Assembly: GCA_044227505.1 (NCBI GenBank)
Contig: JBGAWP010000001.1
Coordinates: forward strand, 87,922-151,921
Source of the DNA: UBA7236 sp044227505
GTDB lineage: Bacteria > Bacteroidota > Bacteroidia > Chitinophagales > BACL12
Length of the DNA: 64,000 nt
Direction of reading: 5' to 3'
The notes under the pieces were generated by a model. That model was not told the origin of the DNA. It was given only the letters and a program-made list of their open reading frames with translations, and ran no database searches. The first letter of the stretch is position 1. The number at the start of each line of letters is the position of its first letter. A program made the position numbers and the translations under genes. Shown in pieces: positions 25,688-35,126 of this stretch.

Positions 25688-26314
25688 ATGAAAATTGTAT
25701 GCACCGCATTCTTTTTGTTGATGACTGTTATGCTTATCGATTGCAGAAATCCAACAATCCAACCCGAGGCAGCTAAACCTTCTGTAAATGTTGATTCTAC
25801 CCGCAACAAGGCTGTTGAAGCACTTGAATATTGTAAGGCCAAAAAGTTTAACACCGATTTTTGTATTTTAATTGATATGAGTCTGCACTCCGGTGTTAAA
25901 CGTTTTTTTGTCTGGGATTTTGCAAAGGATACAATCACCTATAGTTTTTTAGTAGGACATGGCTGTTGCAATTATTCCTGGAGCAGCGACCAAACAAAAG
26001 AGGAACCGATATTTAGCAATGAGGAGGGAAGTCATTGTTCGTCACTGGGCAAATACAAAATTGGTGCAAGGGCATATAGCGATTGGGGTGTTAAAACAAA
26101 ATATGTATTGCATGGCCTTGAACCTACCAATAGTAATGCCCTTTCGAGATCCGTTGTATTTCATTCCTGGGAGGCAATTTCCGATGAGGAAGTATATCCA
26201 AATGGCACACCTGAGGGCTGGGGATGCCCTGTAATCTCCAATAATAGTTTTAATGCAATAGACCCGATTTTAAAGGCAGCTGAAAAACCGGTGCTTATGT
26301 GGATCTATAAATGA
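25688..26314 (+). CDS. YkuD_2-type L,D-transpeptidase-like protein
   Basis: 208 residues with an export signal (MKIVCTAFFLLMTVMLIDC; the Asp before Cys19 makes a lipobox doubtful). The catalytic part has VVFHSWEA (His159) and GWGCPVIS (Cys180), the His and Cys of the Pfam YkuD_2 family, and an upstream GKYKIGARAYSDWGVK strand. Members are murein L,D-transpeptidase-like enzymes in the periplasm. A Cys-Cys pair (HGCCNYS) and further Cys107-region residues may be bridged. Activity is inferred from family only. Confidence 0.82.
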   Translation: MKIVCTAFFLLMTVMLIDCRNPTIQPEAAKPSVNVDSTRNKAVEALEYCKAKKFNTDFCILIDMSLHSGVKRFFVWDFAKDTITYSFLVGHGCCNYSWSSDQTKEEPIFSNEEGSHCSSLGKYKIGARAYSDWGVKTKYVLHGLEPTNSNALSRSVVFHSWEAISDEEVYPNGTPEGWGCPVISNNSFNAIDPILKAAEKPVLMWIYK

Positions 26315-26372
26315 GTCAACTATAACTGGTAACAAAAGGAAGTGCGTTAGGTGTGAGTCCGGTGATCAATTT

Positions 26373-27083
26373 ATGTTTAATTTTGAAATTGTGTTTTTAA
26401 TAACCGCGATGGAAAAATTACCTGATTATATAGCGATTGTATTTGGTCTTACCACTTTTATAACGCTTGCACTTTTTTATAAGGCCACTAAAAAATCAAA
26501 AATTGCGATATCAATTTTATCAGTTTGGCTGATACTTCAAACTATAATTTCAATAACCGGTTTTTATACAGTAACTGACACAATTCCACCGCGATTTATA
26601 TTGTTGGTACTACCTCCGGTTATTATGATAATTATTTTATTTCTAACACCCAAAGGACGCATGTTTATTGATGGTTTGGATATCAAGACATTAACACTAT
26701 TACATATAGTAAGAGTGCCTGTTGAGATTGTGCTCTTTTGGTTATTTATTTATAAAGCCATTCCGGAACTTATGACCTTTGAAGGAAGAAATTTTGATAT
26801 AGTATCCGGAATTACAGCTCCCCTTATTTATTATTTTGGATTTGTATTAATACGATTAAATAAAAAGATATTAATTTTCTGGAATGTATTGTGTTTAATG
26901 CTCCTTTTAAATATTGTATTAAATGCAGTTTTTTCCGCACCCTTTCCTTTTCAAAAATTCGCCTTCGATCAGCCGAATATTGCTGTTTTATACTTTCCAT
27001 TTATTTGGCTGCCATCTGTAATTGTACCCCTCGTGTTATTCTCCCATCTGGCTGTTATCCGCCAACTACTTAAAAAAAATTAA
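26373..27083 (+). CDS. Multi-pass membrane protein, unknown function
   Basis: 236 residues with about seven hydrophobic helices, starting LPDYIAIVFGLTTFITLALF and ending WLPSVIVPLVLFSHLAVIRQ. ATG 26409 (MEKLPDY) is an alternative start and reads more naturally as a first membrane helix. No family is recognised and no charged catalytic residue stands out inside the helices. It lies 58 bases after the transpeptidase gene and may share its transcript. Confidence 0.6.
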   Translation: MFNFEIVFLITAMEKLPDYIAIVFGLTTFITLALFYKATKKSKIAISILSVWLILQTIISITGFYTVTDTIPPRFILLVLPPVIMIIILFLTPKGRMFIDGLDIKTLTLLHIVRVPVEIVLFWLFIYKAIPELMTFEGRNFDIVSGITAPLIYYFGFVLIRLNKKILIFWNVLCLMLLLNIVLNAVFSAPFPFQKFAFDQPNIAVLYFPFIWLPSVIVPLVLFSHLAVIRQLLKKN

Positions 27084-27135
27084 TCAGAAATTTATCCGGC
27101 TCTTAAAATTCTCAATTCTCTACACTCAAATAACC

Positions 27136-27726
27136 CTACCATTTATTCATTTCAAATTGAACGGTTGTATAATAATAGGTTGAACCATCTTTAACAAGCT
27201 CTGTTATCATTTTCAACTTGACCTCAAAATATTCATTGTCATTATTTAATACTTCAGTGCGCAATATATATTCTTTGCAAAATTCTTTATTGCTTAAAAC
27301 ATCACAATTGTATTCGCTGATCTCTGCAGATCTAAAAGTTTTTTGTATTGCATCCTCTATTGTTTTTTGAATTTCGTTTCTGAAATTATGCATAGTTAAT
27401 GAGTCGGTGTCGGTATACTGACGATATTTTTCACTGTTATCCGGGTGAAAATCATAGTTTGACCAGGTAAGCGTACAACTATAATCAACCTCCTTGTCGT
27501 AAGTGCGTGATACCTCACAAAACGGGTAGTATGAGCCATTGACGTAAAAGTCCAGTGGGCAAAAAGTGATGCAACTGTCAACTGCTTTAATATTTTGAAA
27601 TTTGGAGGGATAGTCAGCAAGAATGCGCTCTACGGCCATCTTAAAATTCACTGTATCTATTTTAACCTGTGAATAGGAGTGGAAAATACAGAGTGACACA
27701 ATACATAAAGTAAAAATATTTTTCAT
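27136..27726 (-). CDS. Hypothetical exported protein
   Basis: 196 residues from ATG 27726, which opens a clean signal peptide (MKNIFTLCIVSLCIFHSYSQ); the frame extends to ATG 27750 but with a hydrophilic lead. The mature protein has five Cys and is otherwise mixed alpha/beta with no recognised family. It is convergent with the membrane protein gene and divergent from the desaturase gene. Confidence 0.55.
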   Translation of the reverse strand: MKNIFTLCIVSLCIFHSYSQVKIDTVNFKMAVERILADYPSKFQNIKAVDSCITFCPLDFYVNGSYYPFCEVSRTYDKEVDYSCTLTWSNYDFHPDNSEKYRQYTDTDSLTMHNFRNEIQKTIEDAIQKTFRSAEISEYNCDVLSNKEFCKEYILRTEVLNNDNEYFEVKLKMITELVKDGSTYYYTTVQFEMNKW

Positions 27727-27799
27727 CAGATGGTGTAGTTGTTTTTTCAAATGTAATCAGAATTTTCTAATTGGTTAAGTATATAACAGATTTTTCGAG

Positions 27800-28777
27800 A
27801 TGGCTACCTATTATTTCATGCTTTTTATTTATTTTCGTAAATTGATGTCACGTAATTATAAGTTGATCCTGGAAACCCTGCTCATTTTTCTATTGAATAG
27901 TTGTGCAGCGGTTTACGTTAGTACCATTTCAGTAGGATTTTGGATTAAATTTTGCATTTATTTACCCCTATTATTATTTCAAGGCCTTTGGTTTTATAGG
28001 TTTTATATAGTTGGTCATGAGGCAGCGCATAAAAAATTAATTCCAGACAATAGAAGAAAAAATGATTTTTGGGGATCTGTAATTTTAATACCACTAATGG
28101 TGCCGATCACAATATATAGAAAAATTCATTACTTCCATCATGGTTTTAATAGAAAGGATGATCATACCTCTGCATTAGATACCTATGTGATACAAGGTAA
28201 ACCAACCATTTTAAAAAAAATGTATGTTTACATTCTTTGGTACCTGAGTGTTTTTTTAGGAGGTTTCTTTTTACATTCCCTTATTTCGGTGATTTTATTT
28301 TTATTCATCCCTCCAAAACTTTCGGTTAAAATTTCACCGGCATTCAATAACTGGACAACAAAGGACCAGTTGCGTTCAATTTTTCTTTTTTTATTGGGAG
28401 TAGGCTTTCATCTTGCCGTTTTGTATTTGTTCGGCAAAACAATTTATTTATATGTCTTGGGTTATCCAATGCTTGCTTTCGCTTGGGTGCTTTCACTTTT
28501 GGTCTATATTTTTCATTACGATACCACGAAGGGAGATGAGGTGCGATTTAATGTGCGATCGGTAAATCGTATTCCGGTATTTTCCTGGATACTCATGAAT
28601 TTTAATGAACACGCAACACATCACCAATATCCGAATATTCCATGGTACGAATTACCGCAAAAAAGTATTCCTCTTCCGGAGGCATTTGATAATAAAAATC
28701 AGAATACACGGAATTTTTTTAAAGCTATTCTCAATCAGTTGAAGGGTCCAATTATAGTGTATGAAAAGCAGGATTAG
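27800..28777 (+). CDS. Membrane fatty acid desaturase-like protein
   Basis: 325 residues with about four membrane segments and three His boxes: HEAAH (73-77), HYFHH (110-114) and HATHH in NEHATHHQYPNIPW (about 272-276). These are the iron-binding boxes of the integral-membrane desaturase/hydroxylase family. The substrate (acyl lipid or carotenoid) cannot be told. ATG 27845 (MSRNYK) is an alternative start. The 3' end overlaps the next gene by 17 bases, indicating translational coupling. Confidence 0.85.
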   Translation: MATYYFMLFIYFRKLMSRNYKLILETLLIFLLNSCAAVYVSTISVGFWIKFCIYLPLLLFQGLWFYRFYIVGHEAAHKKLIPDNRRKNDFWGSVILIPLMVPITIYRKIHYFHHGFNRKDDHTSALDTYVIQGKPTILKKMYVYILWYLSVFLGGFFLHSLISVILFLFIPPKLSVKISPAFNNWTTKDQLRSIFLFLLGVGFHLAVLYLFGKTIYLYVLGYPMLAFAWVLSLLVYIFHYDTTKGDEVRFNVRSVNRIPVFSWILMNFNEHATHHQYPNIPWYELPQKSIPLPEAFDNKNQNTRNFFKAILNQLKGPIIVYEKQD

Positions 28778-29396
28778 AATTGCAGAATTTCGTGACGCGG
28801 CTGCCTTTGTAGCTATCAAGGATCAACTTCCTATGCAGAAGAGTGATGGCTCTACAACTACCGGAGGTTTTCTTCTTGGAACCGATTTGTCCACTTACGA
28901 ATATTATATTGAGAACGCCTTTTGCCTGGTTTCAGAAGTTGATAATGTAATTGTAGGTTTCGGAATAATTTTCCCTGACGAAATGCTGCGCAGTTCGGAT
29001 GTGTGGCTGCGCAGAAAACAGGCAAATTGGTTCATTAATTTATCAGATTGGGAAGATCATAAACTTTGTTACTTCGAGCAATTGGCATTTCTTCCCGGAC
29101 ATAAAAAGCTTGTTATCCTGCTTGCTTATAATCTCGTTAAATTGGTTTTCGATCTTGGATATAAAACCTTGTTTACAACAACCGTAAAGGAGCCGGTGTT
29201 AAACCTCGCAGCAATTCCATTTATAAATGCAGTGGATGGAATTCTTGCAGGAAATATCATGGAAATGTATCCCAAAATTGGGTTAATTAATTCGGATATT
29301 TATCTTATAGAAGCAAAATCTTTTGATCGTAAAACCAGAACACATAATTTATACGCTTTTTTTCAAAATAATTCTGCATTATTGATCGGGTATTAA
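28761..29396 (+). CDS. GNAT-like acetyltransferase family protein (tentative)
   Basis: 211 residues. The start MKSRIRIAEFRDAAAFVAI, the central strand AFCLVSEVDNVIVGFGIIFP and the later CYFEQLAFLPGHKK segment resemble the beta-strand plan of GNAT N-acetyltransferases, but the canonical R/Q-x-x-G-x-G/A acetyl-CoA loop is not evident (PGHKKLVILLAYNLV sits in its place). It overlaps the desaturase gene by 17 bases, so it may act on the same lipid product. Function unproven. Confidence 0.55.
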   Translation: MKSRIRIAEFRDAAAFVAIKDQLPMQKSDGSTTTGGFLLGTDLSTYEYYIENAFCLVSEVDNVIVGFGIIFPDEMLRSSDVWLRRKQANWFINLSDWEDHKLCYFEQLAFLPGHKKLVILLAYNLVKLVFDLGYKTLFTTTVKEPVLNLAAIPFINAVDGILAGNIMEMYPKIGLINSDIYLIEAKSFDRKTRTHNLYAFFQNNSALLIGY

Positions 29397-29403
29397 ATCC
29401 GAG

Positions 29404-30180
29404 TTGGAAATACATTCTTTTGCAGAATTAAAACGTGCTAAATTTGCTTTACTTAATATTTTTGCAATGATGATAATTTTTATAGCATGTGTTGTGTTTA
29501 TTTCAAATTCTACAATGAGACGCTCCATCAATAAAGAAATTGAAGTCATACATTTGAACTTTGAAATTTCAAATTTAGGAGATACCTCTAGTGAAGATAC
29601 CATTCCAACTTTTAAAGTGGATGATTACCCTGTAACAGACAGCATGTTTAAAATGGGAATCAATAAATTAAAAGCAGCCGGACTAGCCTCCGATGATCAA
29701 ATTTGGTTTATAAACGACTCCCTCAGGGAAACATTGGTATTTGATATTTATACAGATTATTACAGAGTAAATACGTATCATTTTTTAAATGATGATATAC
29801 CAGAAGAGTTGATTAAAAAAATTTCAATTTATACCGGTGATGGACAATATGCGCTGAAAGAAAATAAACAGCAGGCTCTTTTAAATATGCAAAAAAATGC
29901 TCCTGGAATAACAAAAAATTATTTCACCTCCAATAAAGGATTTTCCTTAAGAGATTCAAAAAATAAGGCTATTGAAACTTATGGTTATCCGGATACCATC
30001 AATGTAATAAATGGTGTAGAAAAACTGCGTTGGAATTTTATTGGTGATATTTATTATTATGATCATAAGATCGATTTGAAAGCAAAACCTCTTGCAGAAA
30101 ATAGCTTTGGGCATTCAATTACCATGTTTTTCAGAGAGGAGAGGTTAATAGGAATGTTATTGGAGAATGATGTCCCTTGA
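29404..30180 (+). CDS. Hypothetical membrane-anchored protein
   Basis: 258 residues. TTG 29404 is 7 bases after the previous stop and gives a short cytoplasmic lead (MEIHSFAELKRAKFALLNIF) before one membrane helix (AMMIIFIACVVFIS, about 21-35). ATG 29467 is the alternative. The extracytoplasmic part is soluble and acidic without a family I know. It is probably the third gene of the desaturase transcript. It ends 4 bases before the convergent epimerase gene. Confidence 0.55.
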   Translation: MEIHSFAELKRAKFALLNIFAMMIIFIACVVFISNSTMRRSINKEIEVIHLNFEISNLGDTSSEDTIPTFKVDDYPVTDSMFKMGINKLKAAGLASDDQIWFINDSLRETLVFDIYTDYYRVNTYHFLNDDIPEELIKKISIYTGDGQYALKENKQQALLNMQKNAPGITKNYFTSNKGFSLRDSKNKAIETYGYPDTINVINGVEKLRWNFIGDIYYYDHKIDLKAKPLAENSFGHSITMFFREERLIGMLLENDVP

Positions 30181-30184
30181 GATT

Positions 30185-31252
30185 TTACTTTTTCCAAACT
30201 CCAAAGCCCGGTAAATTATTAGAGTACATAAAACCATCCTTAAGTATAAATCCACCTGTAACTATACTTTCAACAATATCAAAACTTCCATCCAGATCAA
30301 GATATTTTGTATTCGGACAGGAATAAGCAGTGTGTAATGCAGCAGTTATGCTAATGAGGCTCTCGTCGTTGCAACCCCAGAATAAATTGATATTATTTTG
30401 AGATGCTACTTCGGCTATGTGTTTCGCAGCTTTTATGCCGCCGCATTTCATGAGTTTTATATTGAAAACTCCATAGGGTTTGCCAATTTTAACCAATGCC
30501 TTTGCGGAATCAACATTTATCAGCGATTCGTCTGCAACTAAAATATTCCTTTGAATTTCAGGCAGTAATAACAATTCCGGATCTTTATCGTGAACAACCG
30601 GTTGTTCAATTAATTCTATTTTTAATTTTTCCGTAGCATGAATAAAGTGATTTAGCTGTGACAAAGAATACCCTTGGTTAGCATCCACTCTAATGATCAT
30701 GGAACTTTCAAATGTTTCAGAAAGTTTTGAAACTATCTCTATATCCTCCTCCACATCGGCTCCTGTTTTTATTTTCAGTATCTTAAAACCAAGTTTCTGA
30801 TATTCTTTTGCTTCCTTCAACATTTCCGGAATTGTTTTTATTCCTATGGTTATGGAAGTTGGCAGTGGATCAATACATTTTTGATAAATATCGCTAACAG
30901 GAATATTTTTATATTTCCCGTAGGCGTCATGTAATGCTATGTCGATTGCCGCCTGGGTTCCGGGGAGTCCTTCGAAATGTGTGATAACTTCTTTTATCAT
31001 CACATTAAAATCGGAAATATCTCTCCCAATCAATTGATTAATAAAATCGCTTTGTAAATGTTGAAGTGTGGTTGCAGGAGTTTCACCAACTACTTCTGCG
31101 AATGGATTTGCAGAACCTAATCCTACCATCCCATTTTCTAATGTTATTTCGAGGTAAATAATTTCAGTATACGTGAAAGTCTGATAAGCAATAGTATAAG
31201 GTTTTGTTAAAGGAATTTTTTCAAGATATGCAGTTATCGATCTTATTTTCAT
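30185..31252 (-). CDS. Enolase-superfamily dipeptide epimerase / N-acyl-D-glutamate racemase-like protein
   Basis: 355 residues, full length for the muconate-lactonising subgroup. The KxK acid/base pair is Lys160/Lys162 (LKIKTG). Metal ligands are Asp190 (RVDANQG), Glu216 (IELIEQP) and Asp241 (ADES). The opposite-face Lys is 266 (NIKLMKCGG). A C-terminal DLD (319-321) matches the DxD motif that binds the amino group in L-Ala-D/L-Glu epimerases. It lies 5 bases after a DUF1611 gene; a DUF1611 plus enolase-superfamily pair (DgcN/DgcA) has been described for D-glutamate breakdown. Both readings place D-Glu in the substrate. Confidence 0.85.
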   Translation of the reverse strand: MKIRSITAYLEKIPLTKPYTIAYQTFTYTEIIYLEITLENGMVGLGSANPFAEVVGETPATTLQHLQSDFINQLIGRDISDFNVMIKEVITHFEGLPGTQAAIDIALHDAYGKYKNIPVSDIYQKCIDPLPTSITIGIKTIPEMLKEAKEYQKLGFKILKIKTGADVEEDIEIVSKLSETFESSMIIRVDANQGYSLSQLNHFIHATEKLKIELIEQPVVHDKDPELLLLPEIQRNILVADESLINVDSAKALVKIGKPYGVFNIKLMKCGGIKAAKHIAEVASQNNINLFWGCNDESLISITAALHTAYSCPNTKYLDLDGSFDIVESIVTGGFILKDGFMYSNNLPGFGVWKK

Positions 31253-31257
31253 GCTCT

Positions 31258-32391
31258 TTATTTAAGGAATTCCTTTAATAGCGGGATGATCTTTTCCACG
31301 CCTTCCTGTAAGGGCAACAATACTGGAATTTGCAACTCCGATTCATATTGCTGTTGAAATTGTTTGGCCTCTCCTTCAGTACATAATTCTGTATTTAATG
31401 CAAGTGCTATAACTCTGGAACCATACATATTGATAAGGGCAATTTCAGATGTTACATCTGGTATTTCACCCCATGCCGGATCGTGTTCATAATATTTTCT
31501 CTTTGGTGCATGTACCAAAATTACATTTTTTGCATTTCCGGAAATCAATAATTCTGAGCCACATGGACCACTTGGATTGCGCAGTGCAGATTGTCCTTCC
31601 ACCAAAATAATTTCCGGTTGTTTTTCTTTCCAACAGGAAACAATAGCATGTTCCAGCTCTCCTGAAATAAAATCATTTAAGGTAGAGTCAAAAATAAATC
31701 CATATTCACCTCCCTGTAACCAACCGGTCTGCCCTGTATAGATCATTTGTGCGTTAATATTCTCTTTTTCACAAGCCTGACGTATAAGTCTGCAGGTGGT
31801 GCGTTTTCCCATTGCACAATCTGTTCCGATAACGGCAATTATTGGAGTGGTAACAGAAAATATTTCACCGGTCCAGAAATGAAGATCCTTTTTATTTTTT
31901 GGTTTGCGCACATCTATCAATTCAACCGAATGTTGTTGTGCAAGTTCAACCAGTTCGGGTATATTGACCAGATATTCATGGAGTCCGTTCACAATTGACA
32001 TTTTATTTTTAATACAGGTTTTTATTATCGGAATAAAATGTTCGGGTAAAACTCCTCCAACCGTTGCAATTCCTATTATACAATAACGAATGTCGGGTAC
32101 CGCTGCAATAACATTTTCCACATCCTCATACACCGGAATATTCCTTTTTTTTCCATCCAATACTTCTCCTGCATCTTTTCCTTTATGCAAAGGATCAATT
32201 ATTCCAACTATTTCAAATCGTTCGGTTCCTCGTATCAACCCATGTGCAGTTTTTGCATCCGATTCGTTTAACGTGCCACCTGTTAATATAATTGTTTTTG
32301 GTTTGTAATGGTTGCTCACAATATATTTTTTTAATTCATGAATATTAATATGGAAATTGGTTCTTAAAGTATAATATTTATTAATCTGCAA
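31258..32391 (-). CDS. DUF1611 P-loop protein, DgcN-like
   Basis: 377 residues. The N-terminal Rossmann-like part (about 32-180: KTIILTGGT, EIVGIIDPLHKGKDAG) is followed by a P-loop-like IGTDCAMGKRTT (188-199) and GQSALRNPSGPCGSE, the two signatures of DUF1611. A characterised member, DgcN, is reported as a D-glutamate N-acetyltransferase. The ATG at 32391 overlaps the end of the upstream fusion gene by 11 bases; a GTG at 32319 (VSNHYKPK) is an alternative that gives the usual family start. It sits in the middle of a three-gene minus-strand operon. Confidence 0.82.
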   Translation of the reverse strand: MQINKYYTLRTNFHINIHELKKYIVSNHYKPKTIILTGGTLNESDAKTAHGLIRGTERFEIVGIIDPLHKGKDAGEVLDGKKRNIPVYEDVENVIAAVPDIRYCIIGIATVGGVLPEHFIPIIKTCIKNKMSIVNGLHEYLVNIPELVELAQQHSVELIDVRKPKNKKDLHFWTGEIFSVTTPIIAVIGTDCAMGKRTTCRLIRQACEKENINAQMIYTGQTGWLQGGEYGFIFDSTLNDFISGELEHAIVSCWKEKQPEIILVEGQSALRNPSGPCGSELLISGNAKNVILVHAPKRKYYEHDPAWGEIPDVTSEIALINMYGSRVIALALNTELCTEGEAKQFQQQYESELQIPVLLPLQEGVEKIIPLLKEFLK

Positions 32392-34915
32392 TAATTACAT
32401 CATATTCGCCTGTTCTGCTCAGAAATTTTCCGGGAAATACATTGGTAAATTCTTTATTTTTAAATACCAGTTCTCCATTCACCCAAACCATTAAAATTCC
32501 ATCAGATAAAGCCTTTGAATTTTCTATATTCGCTTTATCAATTACGGTCTCCGGATCAAACAATACCATATCGGCATAATATCCTCTTGCAATTAAACCT
32601 CTCTCTTTAATTCCAACATGTTCAGCTGTGAGCGCTGTCATTTTATTGATGCAGGTTTCCAGACTCATTATTTTTTGTTCGCGCACATAATATCCAAGCA
32701 CACGCGTAAAAGCACCGTATCCTCTGGGATGTCCCCCATTAGCACCATCTGAACAAATATTAGTATGCGACCAACTTAAAAATGGAATAATATCAGCATC
32801 ACTCATCGATTTACCCATAATGGTCTCTATGCCATCTTCCTCCGGATGTAATTTTTCATATTCTTCAGCAGCTGCAACTAAATATAATAAGGTTTGTGCT
32901 GCAGTTTCGTTGCGCAATTTCGCAATTTCAGATACCGTTTTTCCAACATATTCATTATTAGGTTTAAATCGAACCATAACTGAACCTGTGGGATCAAATA
33001 AATGTTCTACTGCGTAATTAGCACCTTCCATACTTGTAAAATCTTTTTTTGGAAATAATACGCGAACTGTGCTGTTCCAATAAGTATAGGGGTAACAATC
33101 GGCAGTAATATTAATTCCTTCTGCACGCGCTGATTCTAATTTTGAAATAAGATCAGGCGCAGTTCCCCAATCATCTTTTAATGCAATTTTAATATGAGAA
33201 ATTTGAACAGGTAATTTTGCCTGTCGTCCAATTTCTATAATTTCGTCAATTGCATCTGCCATGGTTATATCTTCACTTCTTAAATGGCTGATATATTTTC
33301 CATCATATTCTGCTACAACTTTTGCTAGCTGAATAATTTCATCTCTGTTGGAATAAAATGCCGATTCGTATTCTAATCCGGTTGATAAACCAAGAGATCC
33401 ATTCTTCATTTCATTTCTCAGGATAGATATCATTTTCTTTATCTCCTCCTGTGTTGCAGGTCTCTTTAATTGGTCTGTGCCCATAACATTTTCACGCAAA
33501 GTGGAATGCCCCGTATAGGTTGCATAATTAATAGCAGGGTTAAATAAAGTTTTCATCGGACCAATAAAATAGCTGTCGCCATCCTGCCCTGCAATTATTG
33601 TGGTGATACCTTGACTTAATGCGGCAATTGCATCCGGATTTTCCTGCATGGAACTTTCGAGGTGACTGTGACTATCAATAAAACCCGGTGCGAGAATTTT
33701 TCCACCACCATCAATTACCTTTTCCCCTTCAAATTTTTTAAGATCACCAACCGCAATTATTTTGTCCTCTTCAATTCTAACGGAAACATCTCTGGCAGGT
33801 GATCCTGTGCCATCAATTACTTTTATATTGGAGATCAAAAATGTTTCCGGAATTTTATATGGTAGCCCATTAAATATTTTTCTTGCAGTATAAGCTCCCA
33901 GATAATTATCTCCGCTGCTTAGCACAATAAGGGTGCGGTCATTCTTTATGTCGCGACAGATCACATTAATAAATCCTGCCCAACCACCGGTATGTGAATA
34001 TTGTTCATTGATCTTATCGATACCCCATCCAAAACCATAGTTATAAGTAGAACCATCTTTTAACTTAACAGGCTCAAAGGCTTGTTGCAGTATGGTTTTT
34101 TTTACAAGTTTTTCCGAATTTAAACTTTGTTCCCATTTATAAAGATCTTCCACGGAGGAATAAATATTTCCGTCGCCGGTAACTCCATCTACATTGATCA
34201 GATCGTTTAATTTTCTTACTCCGTTTATTTCTGAAAATCCGTAAACGTGATTAGCGGGAACCGTTGGTAATAATAAATGATAAACATAGGTGTCGTCTAA
34301 TCCTAAAGGAGTTGCGATCTTATTTTGAAAAAATATATTTAAAGGTTGTTTTGTAATGCGTTCAATAATGGTTGCAAGAAATACATAATTTGTATTGCAA
34401 TATTTCCATTCCGTTCCGGGAAGAAATTCAAGTCTTGGTGAATAGGTGTCGAATAAACGAATTAATTTTTCGTTGTTTAGGGTATCCAATGTTTCCCTGT
34501 GATTATTGTATAGATCGAAATATTCGGGAATACCTGATGTATGATTCAACAGATTTCTAATAGTAATATCTACATAGGGTAATTCAGGAAGATATTTTTT
34601 TATATTATCATCTAAAGTCAGTTTTCCCTCTTCTGAAAGAATCAAAATGCACATGCCGATGAATTGTTTTGATACAGAAGCAAGATTAAAGGATGAAGTG
34701 GTTTGTAAACTCTCCCCGGATTTGATATCAGTCACCCCAAATGCTTTTTTATACAAAACTTTTCCTTTGGAAGCATATAATACTGTTCCGTTGAATCTAT
34801 CAGTATTGTATAATTCTGTAAGCATACTGTCAAGACCTTTCACATAGGCGTTTTCCTGAGAAAAACCACTGAAAGCAATGGTAATGAAAGTGAATAAGGC
34901 AAACAAATTTTTCAT
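32381..34915 (-). CDS. Fusion of beta-lactamase-fold serine hydrolase and N-acyl-D-amino-acid deacylase
   Basis: 844 residues with a signal peptide (LFTFITIAFSGFSQ). Residues about 25-345 are a class C beta-lactamase/D-aminopeptidase fold with SxxK as SVSK (80-83), YxN as YCN, and HTGG as the third motif, so all catalytic motifs are present. Residues about 355-844 are a D-aminoacylase-type amidohydrolase: APGFIDSHSHLESS (HxH), QISHIK, ITADCYPY and CSDGANGGHPRGYGAF. The position of the bridging Cys in the best-known D-aminoacylase (GNCG) is GQDG here. The two domains together would release and deacylate D-amino acids from peptides outside the cytoplasm. Confidence 0.87.
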   Translation of the reverse strand: MKNLFALFTFITIAFSGFSQENAYVKGLDSMLTELYNTDRFNGTVLYASKGKVLYKKAFGVTDIKSGESLQTTSSFNLASVSKQFIGMCILILSEEGKLTLDDNIKKYLPELPYVDITIRNLLNHTSGIPEYFDLYNNHRETLDTLNNEKLIRLFDTYSPRLEFLPGTEWKYCNTNYVFLATIIERITKQPLNIFFQNKIATPLGLDDTYVYHLLLPTVPANHVYGFSEINGVRKLNDLINVDGVTGDGNIYSSVEDLYKWEQSLNSEKLVKKTILQQAFEPVKLKDGSTYNYGFGWGIDKINEQYSHTGGWAGFINVICRDIKNDRTLIVLSSGDNYLGAYTARKIFNGLPYKIPETFLISNIKVIDGTGSPARDVSVRIEEDKIIAVGDLKKFEGEKVIDGGGKILAPGFIDSHSHLESSMQENPDAIAALSQGITTIIAGQDGDSYFIGPMKTLFNPAINYATYTGHSTLRENVMGTDQLKRPATQEEIKKMISILRNEMKNGSLGLSTGLEYESAFYSNRDEIIQLAKVVAEYDGKYISHLRSEDITMADAIDEIIEIGRQAKLPVQISHIKIALKDDWGTAPDLISKLESARAEGINITADCYPYTYWNSTVRVLFPKKDFTSMEGANYAVEHLFDPTGSVMVRFKPNNEYVGKTVSEIAKLRNETAAQTLLYLVAAAEEYEKLHPEEDGIETIMGKSMSDADIIPFLSWSHTNICSDGANGGHPRGYGAFTRVLGYYVREQKIMSLETCINKMTALTAEHVGIKERGLIARGYYADMVLFDPETVIDKANIENSKALSDGILMVWVNGELVFKNKEFTNVFPGKFLSRTGEYDVIIAD

Positions 34916-35126
34916 ATTTCGGGTATTGTCCTGCGCTAAAGTTAGAATAAATTTTAATACCGGAGAATGATATTTTTACATTCGAATTTCGTCCATTTTT
35001 AATTGATTTTTTAGCCTATAAATTTGATTATCACTAATATTTAGAAAAAATTGCAAATTATGGCTATTTTTGGCTATCATAAATTATCTTTAATCGAAAT
35101 CGCAACAATTTATTTATGTTTAAAAT

